This document shows positions 15,875 to 24,193 of a DNA stretch of 39,908 nt, one piece after another. The notes under the pieces were generated by a model, which was not told the origin of the DNA, ran no database searches, and saw only the letters and a program-made list of their open reading frames with translations. The DNA comes from an uncultured Erysipelotrichaceae bacterium (GTDB taxonomy: Bacteria; Bacillota_I; Bacilli_A; Erysipelotrichales; Erysipelotrichaceae), in the NCBI GenBank assembly GCA_902766435.1, contig CACXDM010000019.1:1-39908 (forward strand), read 5' to 3'. Both the position numbers and the translations under genes were made by a program. Position 1 is the first letter of the stretch, and each line of letters starts with the position of its first letter.

Positions 15875-16312
15875 TTAGATAAAATCTTCTGAATCTTCTT
15901 CAGCTGCGATTGTGAATTCCTGAATCATTTCCCTGGCTTCGGAAACTGCGCTTGTCCGGACAAACTCACCGAAATCTTCTGCGAAGTCTTTTGACAGAAC
16001 CGTATTCAGTACAAGCGGAAGATTCATACCTCCGACCATGACCGTCTTTCCGATCAATCCGGCTTCCGCAAGAACATTTGCGGCAGTGGTCAGCGGTGAA
16101 CCTCCGACGATATCGGCAAACATCGCAATCTCATCTTCTTTGCCGATTCCTTTGATCAGTTCTCTGACATTCTCCGCGAATTCATCGGCACCCATACCAT
16201 TTTTCAGGCTGGTGGAAAGAATGTCTTCTCTGTCGGAACCGGCGAGCATTTCGATTGCCTTATGCAGTCCCGGTGCGAATTCACCATGACTGACGAGCAG
16301 TACGTATCTCAT
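15875..16312 (-). CDS. PTS mannose/fructose family IIA subunit
   Basis: The protein has 145 residues from the ATG at 16312, which follows GGGAGG; an upstream in-frame TTG is not needed. YVLLVSHGEFA places the phosphorylated His at residue 9, and ADIVGGSP and GGMNLP are the later family motifs. It takes phosphate from HPr and passes it to IIB. It is the first gene of the PTS operon, with a promoter and a candidate response-regulator site upstream. Confidence 0.95.
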   Translation of the reverse strand: MRYVLLVSHGEFAPGLHKAIEMLAGSDREDILSTSLKNGMGADEFAENVRELIKGIGKEDEIAMFADIVGGSPLTTAANVLAEAGLIGKTVMVGGMNLPLVLNTVLSKDFAEDFGEFVRTSAVSEAREMIQEFTIAAEEDSEDFI

Positions 16313-16336
16313 ACTCAACCTCCCTTCACTGATTAA

Positions 16337-16365
16337 ATTCTAGAAAACCGTACTTCCGATTTCAG
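16337..16365 (-). promoter_or_regulatory. Promoter of the PTS operon
   Basis: On the minus strand there is CTGAAA (16360-16365), a 17-base spacer and TAGAAT (16337-16342). The weak -35 fits a promoter that needs an activator. A sigma-54 type -24/-12 element, common for levansucrase-type PTS operons, is not seen. Confidence 0.6.
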
Positions 16366-16388
16366 GTGAAGAATGTCATCTTGATGCC

Positions 16389-16401
16389 TGACAATTGTCA
16401 T
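16389..16401. promoter_or_regulatory. Candidate operator TGACAATTGTCAT upstream of the PTS operon
   Basis: A 12-base perfect palindrome, TGACAATTGTCA, plus one T is centred about 65 bases upstream of the inferred start site, a usual activator position. The same 13-mer with one change lies upstream of the sensor operon at 20805-20817. Confidence 0.65.
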
Positions 16402-16431
16402 AAAAAAACCTGCCCCGCTTCCGGGTACAGG
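16402..16431 (-). terminator. Terminator of the sensor operon
   Basis: On the minus strand CCTG.ACCCG and CGGG.CAGG form a GC-rich stem with a GAAG loop and seven T. It closes the binding-protein/kinase/regulator operon. Confidence 0.88.
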
Positions 16432-16450
16432 CTGATCTGATAAGCTCATA

Positions 16451-17755
16451 TTATTTTTTATTCAGGAATTCCGTGATTTCCCGCTCTGCCGAATACATCA
16501 GTCCGCCGATTGAAACAGATGAATTCTGACTCTCATTTACAGCCGCTTCCGCCATATTCATTGCCTGATCATATTTGGAGAAGCGCGGGCTGACTGCCGC
16601 AGTACTCATAATCTCACTGATCAGCTCATTGCCGAACGCCCCGCCGCCGGGAATATCATGACGCAGAAGCAGTTCGTTGTCCTTGTTTCCCGTTACGGAT
16701 TTCAAAGGTGAGATACCGTGGGAATAGCGGTAGATGTTCTGCTGAATATCGGGATCACTGCAGAGCAGCACGGCAAAGTCCAGAGCCAGGTCCGTATGCC
16801 GGCTCCGGGAACTCAGACCGACGAGCATCGTATGGAGTTCGGAGATGTTGTCACCTTTCGGTCCTGCCGGCATAGTGACCGCGTCCCATTCAAAATGTGT
16901 ATACCGCTTCACACGCCACGGGTACGGCTGATATGCCCTGTATTCCGAATAGAGGAATGGTCTGAATGCGACATAGCCAAGGTCAAAATCCTTGGAAGTG
17001 ACAGTATAGCCTTCATTCAGTGCTTTCAGTTTCTGAACGAACTGTACCGCCTGCTGCACTTTATCATCCGACAGGAAACATTTCTTACCGTCGTCGGAGA
17101 ACAGTGAAGCTCCGTTGGAATACAGAGCGCTTGTCCAGGTATAGTTATAGACACCGTACCTGTGATTCTCCGGATCCGTCACCTTCTGGCAGATCCGGTA
17201 GAAATCATCCCATGTCCAGTCACTGCCGGGGAATTCAATTCCGTTTTCCGCCAGAAGAGTTTTATTGACAAACATGATGGAAGGCACACTCTCATGCGGC
17301 AGCGCATACTGAACCCCGTTGTATCTCCCCGCCAGAAGACAGGGTGAATAAAAGTCTTCACGATGGAATTCCTTTTTTTCAAACAGCATGTCATCCAGTT
17401 TGGCCAGAGCTCCCGAAGATGCCAGAAGCGTAAAATCCTCCGGCAGCACAAAATAGAGATCCGGTTCCTTTCCGAGCAGGATCTGTTCGGCAAGCCATTC
17501 ACTGTAATCATCTGCTCCGATTCCGCTCACATAATTTACTTTGACATTCGGATGCTGTTCTTCAAACTCAGAAATCGCGGTATCAAGAATCTGATAACAG
17601 TCTCCATTCGGCGTATCCCAATAACTTCCGGAATAGACTCCGATTGTCAGTGTCACTTGATTGTAAAGGCCGGAAATCCGCCATGCCCCTACCACCATGA
17701 CAATCAGAACCGTCACAACAACAAGCAGAGATATCTTGTTTTCATTTCTGCTCAT
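16451..17755 (-). CDS. Membrane-anchored extracellular solute-binding protein, family 1
   Basis: The 434-residue protein has an uncleaved N-terminal hydrophobic anchor at about 9-26 (no lipobox, no clear signal peptidase site) and an extracellular sugar-binding fold of the family-1 (MalE-like) type: TLTIGVYSGSYWD, FEEQHPNVKVNYVSG, PDLYFVLPED, and later WTWDDFYRICQKVTD. No ABC permease or ATPase gene is adjacent, so a transport role is unlikely. The ATG overlaps the response-regulator stop as ATGA, placing it in the sensor operon. It probably presents a carbohydrate signal to the kinase, or feeds ligand to the neighbouring PTS; the former is preferred from the operon context. Confidence 0.85.
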   Translation of the reverse strand: MSRNENKISLLVVVTVLIVMVVGAWRISGLYNQVTLTIGVYSGSYWDTPNGDCYQILDTAISEFEEQHPNVKVNYVSGIGADDYSEWLAEQILLGKEPDLYFVLPEDFTLLASSGALAKLDDMLFEKKEFHREDFYSPCLLAGRYNGVQYALPHESVPSIMFVNKTLLAENGIEFPGSDWTWDDFYRICQKVTDPENHRYGVYNYTWTSALYSNGASLFSDDGKKCFLSDDKVQQAVQFVQKLKALNEGYTVTSKDFDLGYVAFRPFLYSEYRAYQPYPWRVKRYTHFEWDAVTMPAGPKGDNISELHTMLVGLSSRSRHTDLALDFAVLLCSDPDIQQNIYRYSHGISPLKSVTGNKDNELLLRHDIPGGGAFGNELISEIMSTAAVSPRFSKYDQAMNMAEAAVNESQNSSVSIGGLMYSAEREITEFLNKK

Positions 17756-18414
17756 CTTTTGTGGTTCATTCCTTTCTGCACAGCCCATATTGCCAGCTGT
17801 GTTCTGTCACGGAGGTTCAGCTTCATCAGAATACTGCTGATATAATTCCTGACAGTCCCTTCGGATAAAAACAGTGTCCCTGAAATCTCCTTGTTGGAAA
17901 GACCTCTCGCAATGGCCATGATGATCTTCCTTTCGTTTTCATTCAGATCCTTTGCGACACGTTCATCCACGTAGATTCCGTTTGAACTGTTCGCCATGGC
18001 CGAAAACTGACTGATGACTTTGCTGGCAATTTCCGGATTGATCATTGCTCCGCCGCCATAGGCAATCTGTACAGCATCTGTCAGTTCAGACAGACTGCAT
18101 CCTTTCAGCAGATAACCGCTCGCCCCGTATTTCAGAGCTCCGTATACATATTCGTCATCATCAAAAGTCGTCAGGACAATCACCTTGATCTCCGGATACT
18201 TGTTCTTGATCACTCTTGTACCTTCCACGCCGTCTTTGCCCGGCATGCGGATGTCCATCAGAATTACATCCGGTTTATTTTCCGCAATACTCTGCAGAGC
18301 ATCATCCACGCAGCATACCGAACCGGTCACATCAATATCCCCGGATGACTGCAGAATAATACCCAGGCTTTCACGAAACAGTTCCTGGTCATCAACAATC
18401 AGCACTTTGATCAT
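17752..18414 (-). CDS. NarL/LuxR family response regulator
   Basis: The protein has 220 residues. The receiver domain shows VDDQE at 8-12, phospho-acceptor Asp 54 in ILMDIRMPG, the Thr/Lys switch region (VLTTFDD, then GYLLKG). The C-terminal LuxR-type helix-turn-helix runs about 155-215 (LNENERKIIMAIARGLSNKEI, then EGTVRNYISSILMKL). It starts inside the end of the kinase gene (23-base overlap) with GGAGGAG before the ATG. NarL-type regulators bind inverted repeats as dimers; the TGACAAWTGTCAT sites upstream of its own operon and of the PTS operon are good candidates. Confidence 0.95.
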   Translation of the reverse strand: MIKVLIVDDQELFRESLGIILQSSGDIDVTGSVCCVDDALQSIAENKPDVILMDIRMPGKDGVEGTRVIKNKYPEIKVIVLTTFDDDEYVYGALKYGASGYLLKGCSLSELTDAVQIAYGGGAMINPEIASKVISQFSAMANSSNGIYVDERVAKDLNENERKIIMAIARGLSNKEISGTLFLSEGTVRNYISSILMKLNLRDRTQLAIWAVQKGMNHKR

Positions 18415-19744
18415 GTTTCTGCTCCTCCTCTTTTTTTCTTACGGGCAGACTCGCAATCACATAAAACCCGTTTTCTCCGTCACCCGGATCATCCCTGCGG
18501 TTGCCGTATGTCAGAGAGCCGCTGAGAAGATCCAGTCTTTCCTGCATATGTCTGAGACCGAACCCTTCCGTAACACTGCTGCATCCCTTTCCATTGTCAC
18601 GTATATCGATCACCAGAACATCGTCATGTTTGCTCATCCGGATCCGGATGTAATCCGCGTGTCCATGGCGGACAGCATTCGTCATGCATTCCTGTATGAT
18701 CCGGTACAGTGTATCTTCTTCGTCTTCCGCAAAATCAAGGCTTCCCGCCTCCTGTTCGTAACGGATAAAAGCGGAAGTCGTTGCCTGAAACTTGATGATC
18801 ATTTCCTCAAGTGCCTGATCCAGGTTATGTTTTTCCAGTGCGTCCGGACGGAGCGCCTTAATTGACTGTCTGACATCAGCCAGTCCATCTCTGGCGGACT
18901 GCGTGACTGTTTCCATCTTTTTTCTTGCCTCACCCGGATTTATGTCAAACAAGGCAAGCGAAGCCTGAGAGCCCATAATGATTCCGGTAAGCGTATGTCC
19001 GAGCGTATCATGGATTTCTCTGGCAAACCGGTTCCTCTCCCGGATTTCGGTCATCCGCTCCATTTCGGCATTGATTTTCTTCAGCTGCAGATTGGCGTCA
19101 CTCAGCTGATTGTTCAGGCTCTGGATCCGTTCATTCTCCTCTTTCTGTCCGGCAAACAGCTGCACCATATAAAAGACAAAAAGAAGCGTGTTGGCGGAAA
19201 CCAGAGTACTTTCTATACCTGACAGAAACATTCTGATCCCCGGTTTATAGTATTCCAGATAAACCGATAACGGAGTTCTTGATGACGCTACCGGAAGCAC
19301 TTCATAACGCCCCACTGCGAAGATCAGCGTCAGCAGTCCGATCAGAAGAAACCGTACCCTGTTGTTTCTGACATCATTCACAAGATCCGTCAGAACCAGA
19401 AGCGCGATTCCGCTGTAATAGAAATTCAGCGATTCAATCAGCAGAACACAGATAATAATCTCAACAGCGCAGACAGACCAGACCGGAAACCTGTTTCCGG
19501 CAGATGATCTTCCTTTACGGAAACTGATCTGCCAGAGAACAAAAAACAGCATCACCGCCATCAGCGGCATCCTCATCGGTTTCATCGGAATTCTGTCTGC
19601 TTCGGAAATAAACTGATAAGCAGAAAACGAATGACAGATACGGTATGTGGTTGCCGGAACAATCATGCAGTAATACAGAATGATTACTGCATTCAGAACA
19701 TACATCAATATTGAAGTATCCTTCAGAAGCTTTTCATTCCGCAT
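18392..19744 (-). CDS. Sensor histidine kinase, HisKA_3 type
   Basis: The protein has 450 residues from the ATG at 19744 (TGATG overlap with the preceding stop). The N-terminal 200 residues hold about five or six membrane segments with little extracellular sequence, followed by a coiled coil (about 200-235). The dimerisation box REIHDTLGHTL has the phosphorylated His at 245. The ATPase domain shows IIQECMTNAVRHG (about 349-361) and DNGKG (about 383-387). With almost no sensor domain of its own, the kinase probably reads the state of the tethered binding proteins encoded on each side. The partner regulator is downstream. Confidence 0.93.
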   Translation of the reverse strand: MRNEKLLKDTSILMYVLNAVIILYYCMIVPATTYRICHSFSAYQFISEADRIPMKPMRMPLMAVMLFFVLWQISFRKGRSSAGNRFPVWSVCAVEIIICVLLIESLNFYYSGIALLVLTDLVNDVRNNRVRFLLIGLLTLIFAVGRYEVLPVASSRTPLSVYLEYYKPGIRMFLSGIESTLVSANTLLFVFYMVQLFAGQKEENERIQSLNNQLSDANLQLKKINAEMERMTEIRERNRFAREIHDTLGHTLTGIIMGSQASLALFDINPGEARKKMETVTQSARDGLADVRQSIKALRPDALEKHNLDQALEEMIIKFQATTSAFIRYEQEAGSLDFAEDEEDTLYRIIQECMTNAVRHGHADYIRIRMSKHDDVLVIDIRDNGKGCSSVTEGFGLRHMQERLDLLSGSLTYGNRRDDPGDGENGFYVIASLPVRKKEEEQKHDQSADC

Positions 19745-20721
19745 CACTGCCACCCGAATGTCCCGTATTCGCTGACATTCTTTTCCGTAATCAGTTTTAC
19801 CTTGATAATGATTTCCTTTTCCACTTCCAGCCCCTTCAGCGAGCGGTAGGCAGCAGACACTGCCTCATCCGCCATTACATTCGGAAACTGAGCACAGCTT
19901 GCGGTCATCATCCCGTCATTAATCAGTGTTTTTGCCTCAGGCGAACCGTCGACACTGTACACAAGAAAACGGTCCGAAAGCCCTGCTCCCTCAATCGCAG
20001 CCATTGCCCCGAACGCGCTTGGATCATTCAGCGCCATTACCGTATCGGCATCGGGATATTTCCGCAGCAGTTCTTCCATAACAGGCATGGCATTCTCAAT
20101 CTGTCCGTCTGACTCACCGGATCCGACAACTTCAAATCCGTCATGGCCGGCAATCGTATCGGTAAATCCCCTGATTCTCTCCGTTCCGGAACGGGCAGTA
20201 ATATGTTCGAGAAGAATGATCTTTGCCTCATCACGCACGGAAAGAAGATGCTCTGCACAGAGCACTCCTGCCTGATAGTTATCCGAAACAACCGAGCACG
20301 TCACAGATTCAGGATTACTGACAAACGTGTCTACAACAATAATCTTCACACCAGCCGCACGGGCAGCTTCTATCCCTTCGGATGCATGATCCCATTCAAC
20401 AGGTGTCAGAAATATCACTTCCGCACCCGAATTGATCAGTTCCCTGATTTCCTCATTCTGCCTGTCCTGATTCATTGCGGCATCACGTGTCAGAAGAACG
20501 TCTCCGTTCTTTTCAATATCAGCCCGCATCTGACTGTCAACAGTCTGATAGAACGGGTTATTCATCGTCATATATGTCGCGCCGAAAATATTTCTTTCTT
20601 CCTTTCCGCCAAGGGAAATATCCTCCGGAAGAAGGAAAAGAACATAAGCCACGCCAAAGGCAGCTGCCAGTATCAGAAAAATGCTGAAATTCAGAAAATA
20701 CTTTTCTTTCCTGTCATTCAT
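19744..20721 (-). CDS. Membrane-anchored RbsB-like sugar-binding protein
   Basis: The 325-residue protein has one uncleaved N-terminal transmembrane anchor (about 9-31) and an extracellular periplasmic-binding-protein type 1 fold of the RbsB/XylF class: GATYMTMNNPFYQTV, AEVIFLTPVEWDH, KIIVVDTFV, DADTVMALNDPSAFGA, and a C-terminal sugar-binding portion with FPNVMADEAVSAA. No ribose-type ABC transporter genes follow; the next gene is the kinase, coupled by overlap. It should act as the ligand-binding arm of a three-component sugar sensor, similar in logic to tethered XylF-type sensors. GGGGG precedes the ATG. Confidence 0.88.
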   Translation of the reverse strand: MNDRKEKYFLNFSIFLILAAAFGVAYVLFLLPEDISLGGKEERNIFGATYMTMNNPFYQTVDSQMRADIEKNGDVLLTRDAAMNQDRQNEEIRELINSGAEVIFLTPVEWDHASEGIEAARAAGVKIIVVDTFVSNPESVTCSVVSDNYQAGVLCAEHLLSVRDEAKIILLEHITARSGTERIRGFTDTIAGHDGFEVVGSGESDGQIENAMPVMEELLRKYPDADTVMALNDPSAFGAMAAIEGAGLSDRFLVYSVDGSPEAKTLINDGMMTASCAQFPNVMADEAVSAAYRSLKGLEVEKEIIIKVKLITEKNVSEYGTFGWQ

Positions 20722-20746
20722 CAGCAGTCCCCCTTCCGATTACTAC

Positions 20747-20752
20747 ATTTTA
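20747..20752 (-). promoter_or_regulatory. Likely -10 of the sensor operon
   Basis: TAAAAT on the minus strand lies 26 bases before the ATG. The -35 region at 17 bases (TGTTTC) is poor, as expected if an activator is needed. Confidence 0.45.
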
Positions 20753-20798
20753 AAGGATTGTTATTGTCTGAAACAGTGTGCGTACATGGTCAAAATAA

Positions 20799-20822
20799 AA
20801 AATATGACAAATGTCATATTTT
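20799..20822. promoter_or_regulatory. Candidate operator upstream of the sensor operon; may also terminate the HD gene
   Basis: Two perfect 11-base arms (AAAATATGACA and TGTCATATTTT) flank a two-base centre. The core TGACAAATGTCAT (20805-20817) matches the PTS site at 12 of 13 bases. The centre lies about 70 bases upstream of the inferred sensor-operon start. On the minus strand the hairpin ends in a T run just after the HD gene, so it could also act as an AT-rich terminator. Confidence 0.65.
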
Positions 20823-20832
20823 GGGTAAGCGC

Positions 20833-21306
20833 TCAGTTTCGGGAATCCAGCCCGAACTCCCTGACCAATGCCTCATATCTGGTTTTTTCCTTTTCTTTTA
20901 CAGGCTTTGAGAGATCATGGAAACAGTGATGAATCACATCCGCATCCTTCAGGACCTCATCCATCGGTGAATCCGTCACATGCTTGTCATCGTGATGATA
21001 AATCATCGAACAGATGATCCCGTCCTCTTCTTCCGTCGTCTGACCTAGTTCCTTCAGAATCTCCTTTGCAAGAACTGCCCCTCTGTGGGCATGATCATCA
21101 TACGATCCGGAAAGATACGCAGCCAGATCATGCATCATCGCTGCCATGGATGCAAGTTCCCAGTTCAGCCCGCGCTTCTTCGCAATCATTGCCGCAGCCA
21201 GAGACACTCCGTAAAGATGGGCTTCTGCCGCCATTCTTTTCTCATAGTTTTCCATCTTTGTCAGCTTACTGTCAGTCAGTAAACGCAGATCTTTCAGTCT
21301 TCCCAT
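20833..21306 (-). CDS. HD domain protein, putative metal-dependent phosphohydrolase
   Basis: The 157-residue protein has an HD fold: His 30, the HD pair His 59-Asp 60 in AAMMHDLA, further histidines in IYHHDDKHV (104-109) and Asp 121. This spacing suits a small HD-superfamily phosphohydrolase acting on a nucleotide or phosphorylated metabolite. No second domain is present. GAAGGAG precedes the start. It follows the PrsW-like gene by 23 bases on the same strand, likely in one transcript. Confidence 0.8.
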   Translation of the reverse strand: MGRLKDLRLLTDSKLTKMENYEKRMAAEAHLYGVSLAAAMIAKKRGLNWELASMAAMMHDLAAYLSGSYDDHAHRGAVLAKEILKELGQTTEEEDGIICSMIYHHDDKHVTDSPMDEVLKDADVIHHCFHDLSKPVKEKEKTRYEALVREFGLDSRN

Positions 21307-21329
21307 ACATTTCTCCTTCGCCGCTTCTT

Positions 21330-22025
21330 TCAGGCGGACAACTCATTCATATTCTTCCGATTTTTCCACCGCAGCAGACATAAAACGGTAAACGCGGCTC
21401 CGGCCGCAGCTGCAGCTGTACCGATAAATGTAATATACCACATACCGTTCTCTGCGAAATGATAGCTGATGAGAAATTCATAAAGCCCCTGTATGAGGGC
21501 CGGCAGAATGAATGCCCCTGCCGTATAAACAGGATTATTTGTCCGGATGCCTTTTCCGTACAGCCATCCCGTCCATACCCCGGCAGCGAAATGCACCGGA
21601 AGCAGTTCACGGGCAATCCCAAGCAATGTGCTTCCCGTTTCAAACAGTTCCGCAATTCCTTTGCCAAGACCAAACGCAGTTCCGATCACTGCCCCGAAGA
21701 ATACGGCATCAAACCATGTCATCATCTCTTCGCTTCTGCTTCCCATACGCAGGGCAATGTATCTTGCGGTCTGTTCAGTCAGGCCTTTCATGATCCACGC
21801 GCTGAATGCAAGGGACACCAGAGATCCCGCCGGACGCCATCCCTTCAGATGACCGTTAATTCCCACAATCAGACCGATCAGTGTTGAAAGCAAAGCGCCG
21901 AATATTCCGTAAAGTGTCAGACGGATCAGCTGTTCCCGGGAGATACCGGAATCTTTGTTCAGTCTGATCAGCCAAAGCATCAGAATCATATAAAGGCAAA
22001 GACCGGCAGTCAGTTTCAATATCAT
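21330..22025 (-). CDS. PrsW-like intramembrane protease family member, motif degenerate
   Basis: The 231-residue polytopic membrane protein has about seven or eight hydrophobic segments. Its order of landmarks resembles PrsW glutamic-type intramembrane proteases and related CPBP-like proteins: a helix with KGLTEQTARY (80-89) where PrsW has EExxK, FDAVFFGAVIGTAFGLGKGIAE (about 105-126), and a helix with PVHFAAGVWTG (143-153). The paired Glu motif is reduced to Glu-Gln and the Lys is replaced, so catalytic activity is doubtful. GGAGATGA precedes the ATG. It is probably co-transcribed with the HD gene. Confidence 0.6.
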   Translation of the reverse strand: MILKLTAGLCLYMILMLWLIRLNKDSGISREQLIRLTLYGIFGALLSTLIGLIVGINGHLKGWRPAGSLVSLAFSAWIMKGLTEQTARYIALRMGSRSEEMMTWFDAVFFGAVIGTAFGLGKGIAELFETGSTLLGIARELLPVHFAAGVWTGWLYGKGIRTNNPVYTAGAFILPALIQGLYEFLISYHFAENGMWYITFIGTAAAAAGAAFTVLCLLRWKNRKNMNELSA

Positions 22026-22142
22026 AATGTCATCTCCGAATACATACCGCTCAATTGTAACATTTTTCCCGTTTTTTCAAAGCATACAGCCATATGCATG
22101 TCCCGGATCGTGTAAAATCAGGATAAAGAAGAGGATCAGAAG

Positions 22143-23102
22143 ATGAATCATAAGGAAATACATTACGGCATTCTCAGCACCGCCTCCATCGTGCCCCGGT
22201 TTGTAAAGGGAATGAGACTGACGGAGAACGGAAGAATCTGCGCGGTCGCTTCACGCAGCGAAGACAAGGCAAAAGCTCTTGCGGAAAGCCTGGATATTCC
22301 CGGATATTACGGTGATTACCGCCGGATTCTGGAAGATGACACGATTGATGCGGTTTATATACCCGCCCTCAACAGCGCGCATTATCCCATGGCAAAAGAC
22401 GCTCTTCTTGCCGGGAAGCATACGCTTGTGGAAAAGCCTTTCGTTCTTCAGGAAAGCCAAGCGCTTGAACTTGCCCGTATTGCCGAAGAAAAGGAACTGT
22501 TTCTCACCGAAACCGTTAAAACACCCCATCTTCCTGTATTCACACGGGTTAAAGAAATCATCGGCAGCGGCGCATACGGAAGAATACGCTTCATGGATTT
22601 CCGGCAGTCGTATACCGAAGGACCGTATATCTCCGGCTGGAACAAAGAAAGAAAATACGGCGGAGGAGTACTCTTCGGCAATGAAGCCTATTTCTTTACG
22701 ATGGCCGAATTCCTTGCGGGAAAAGCCGTTTCATGCACGGGCACACTTTCCTTCGGCAGATATGATGCTGAGGATCAGTGCAGTGTTGATCTTCTGCTTC
22801 CCGATGATGTCATTGCCCGTATGGCAGTCTCAACAGATGTTCTGTTTGACAACGGCCTGACCATATATCTGACAGACGGAAGAATTGTTATTCCTGATTT
22901 CTGGAAAGCCTCAAAAGCAATGTTTTTCAAAAACGGCAGGCTGATGGAAACAGTCGCTTTTCCCTGTGAATCGGAATTTGTCTATGAACTGAATCATTAT
23001 AATGAATGTATCCTGAACGGCATATCCTTCAGTCCCGTTACACCGGTGGAAAACACTGCCCGCTATATCGGATTCTGTGAACAGATACTGAAACAATACT
23101 GA
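22143..23102 (+). CDS. Gfo/Idh/MocA family oxidoreductase
   Basis: The 319-residue protein has an N-terminal Rossmann fold (HYGILSTASIVPRF in place of the usual GxGxxG, with CAVASRSEDKAKALA following) and the family EKPF motif at 97-100 (GKHTLVEKPF), whose Lys is usually catalytic. The C-terminal alpha/beta domain starts near 125. Members oxidise or reduce sugars, inositols or related compounds with NAD(P). The substrate is not evident. GAGGATCAGAAG before the ATG serves as ribosome site. It is transcribed alone, and TAAAAT at 22113-22118 may be its -10. Confidence 0.9.
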   Translation: MNHKEIHYGILSTASIVPRFVKGMRLTENGRICAVASRSEDKAKALAESLDIPGYYGDYRRILEDDTIDAVYIPALNSAHYPMAKDALLAGKHTLVEKPFVLQESQALELARIAEEKELFLTETVKTPHLPVFTRVKEIIGSGAYGRIRFMDFRQSYTEGPYISGWNKERKYGGGVLFGNEAYFFTMAEFLAGKAVSCTGTLSFGRYDAEDQCSVDLLLPDDVIARMAVSTDVLFDNGLTIYLTDGRIVIPDFWKASKAMFFKNGRLMETVAFPCESEFVYELNHYNECILNGISFSPVTPVENTARYIGFCEQILKQY

Positions 23103-23110
23103 ATTTAAAC

Positions 23111-23150
23111 AGGGACCGTTATGCTGTGATCAGCACAATGGTCCCTTTGT
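23111..23150. terminator. Bidirectional terminator
   Basis: AGGGACC (23111-23117) pairs with GGTCCCT, with an inner TGCTG/CAGCA stem and TTTGTTGTT after it. It lies between convergent genes. Confidence 0.8.
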
Positions 23151-23152
23151 TG

Positions 23153-24193
23153 TTAATAACCGTAGCTCAGAACTTCCCAGCTGCCGCCTTCACTGCGGGC
23201 AAGATACCATTCATAATCGGTATATTCATGGTCGGGCTCAAAAGCTCCGGAGTTTTCAGCAGGTGTATGGAAATCACTGAGGAACTTGATACATTCCGTA
23301 TATTCCTGATCCTCTCTGAGTTCATTCATCCATTTGATGTTTTCCTCACTGTTGCAGTCATCGGAAGTATAACGGATATTGTGCAGCTCGCATCCGGCAA
23401 AATCCGCGAACACCTTTCTGATCTGCGTGATTGCTTCATCCATATCATCCTTTGTATAGATCTCGGAAGTTCCGTAATCGATTTCCACATCAACCGAACT
23501 GGCCTCACCGAGATATTCCTCAAGAGTGATTCCCTGTTCCATGATCTCTCTTGCGGAAGCCTGACCGACATACCTGATATGCCATGGCTCATAATTGAAT
23601 CCCGTGATGTCTTCCTTCCCCTCAAGATAATGGAGAATAAAACCGTGTTCGGCGAGTCTTGCGTGGACTTTTGCCCAAAGATCAGAATACTCCAGCATTT
23701 CCTCATTCTCGTAAACTGCTTCTCCGTCAACAATCAGATACAGATCCAGAGCGAGTCCGGTATGATGTTCCGAATATCCCGGCGCTGCCACATTCAGACG
23801 CACATATTCCTCACCATAGCGTTCCGTATAGTCATCTGCGACTGCCTGCTGTTCCTCAACACTGCGGTATCCCGAATAAATATCAACATTGACATGATTC
23901 TGCGCAAGGTCATCTTTGAGCTCCGCGAAGGCATCAGCGGTTTTCTTTTCCAGGCTTATCTCATCGCCCATTGAATTCTTCAATGTCACAAATTCAGCCT
24001 GATCCGCCCAGTCAGCAGGAACTTCCTTCTGCCTGTTCACAAGAACAAGATAATCGATTTCATTTTCATCCGGATTCGGTATCTCTTCTGAAACCGGCGG
24101 AACAGACGAAGACGGAACTGTATTCTGTGTGCATCCGGTCACCGATAAAACAGCGCTCATCATAAGCATTGATATCAAGTATTTACTCTTCAT
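23153..24193 (-). CDS. VanY-like D-Ala-D-Ala carboxypeptidase lipoprotein (copy 1)
   Basis: The protein has 346 residues. The lipobox SVTGC gives a lipidated Cys 21. The M15 peptidase domain (about 85-230) has YSGYRSVEEQQ (106-116), the zinc motif SEHHTGLALD (141-150, ligands His 143 and Asp 150) and EPWH (202-205, catalytic Glu 202 and ligand His 205). It should remove the terminal D-Ala from peptidoglycan stem peptides at the outer membrane face. A C-terminal domain of about 110 residues (from TSEIYTKDDMDEA to the final SYGY) is shared with the copy at 36566-37603. The ATG lies inside the end of the surface-protein gene (11-base overlap), so the two are coupled. No vanHA ligase genes accompany it. 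Confidence 0.92.
   Translation of the reverse strand: MKSKYLISMLMMSAVLSVTGCTQNTVPSSSVPPVSEEIPNPDENEIDYLVLVNRQKEVPADWADQAEFVTLKNSMGDEISLEKKTADAFAELKDDLAQNHVNVDIYSGYRSVEEQQAVADDYTERYGEEYVRLNVAAPGYSEHHTGLALDLYLIVDGEAVYENEEMLEYSDLWAKVHARLAEHGFILHYLEGKEDITGFNYEPWHIRYVGQASAREIMEQGITLEEYLGEASSVDVEIDYGTSEIYTKDDMDEAITQIRKVFADFAGCELHNIRYTSDDCNSEENIKWMNELREDQEYTECIKFLSDFHTPAENSGAFEPDHEYTDYEWYLARSEGGSWEVLSYGY

Noticed and set aside
16313-16450. Sigma-54 promoter expected for a mannose-class PTS operon
   Set aside because: No TGGCAC-N5-TTGC type element is visible, and no LevR/RpoN-type activator gene is present; a sigma-A-type promoter with an activator site fits better.
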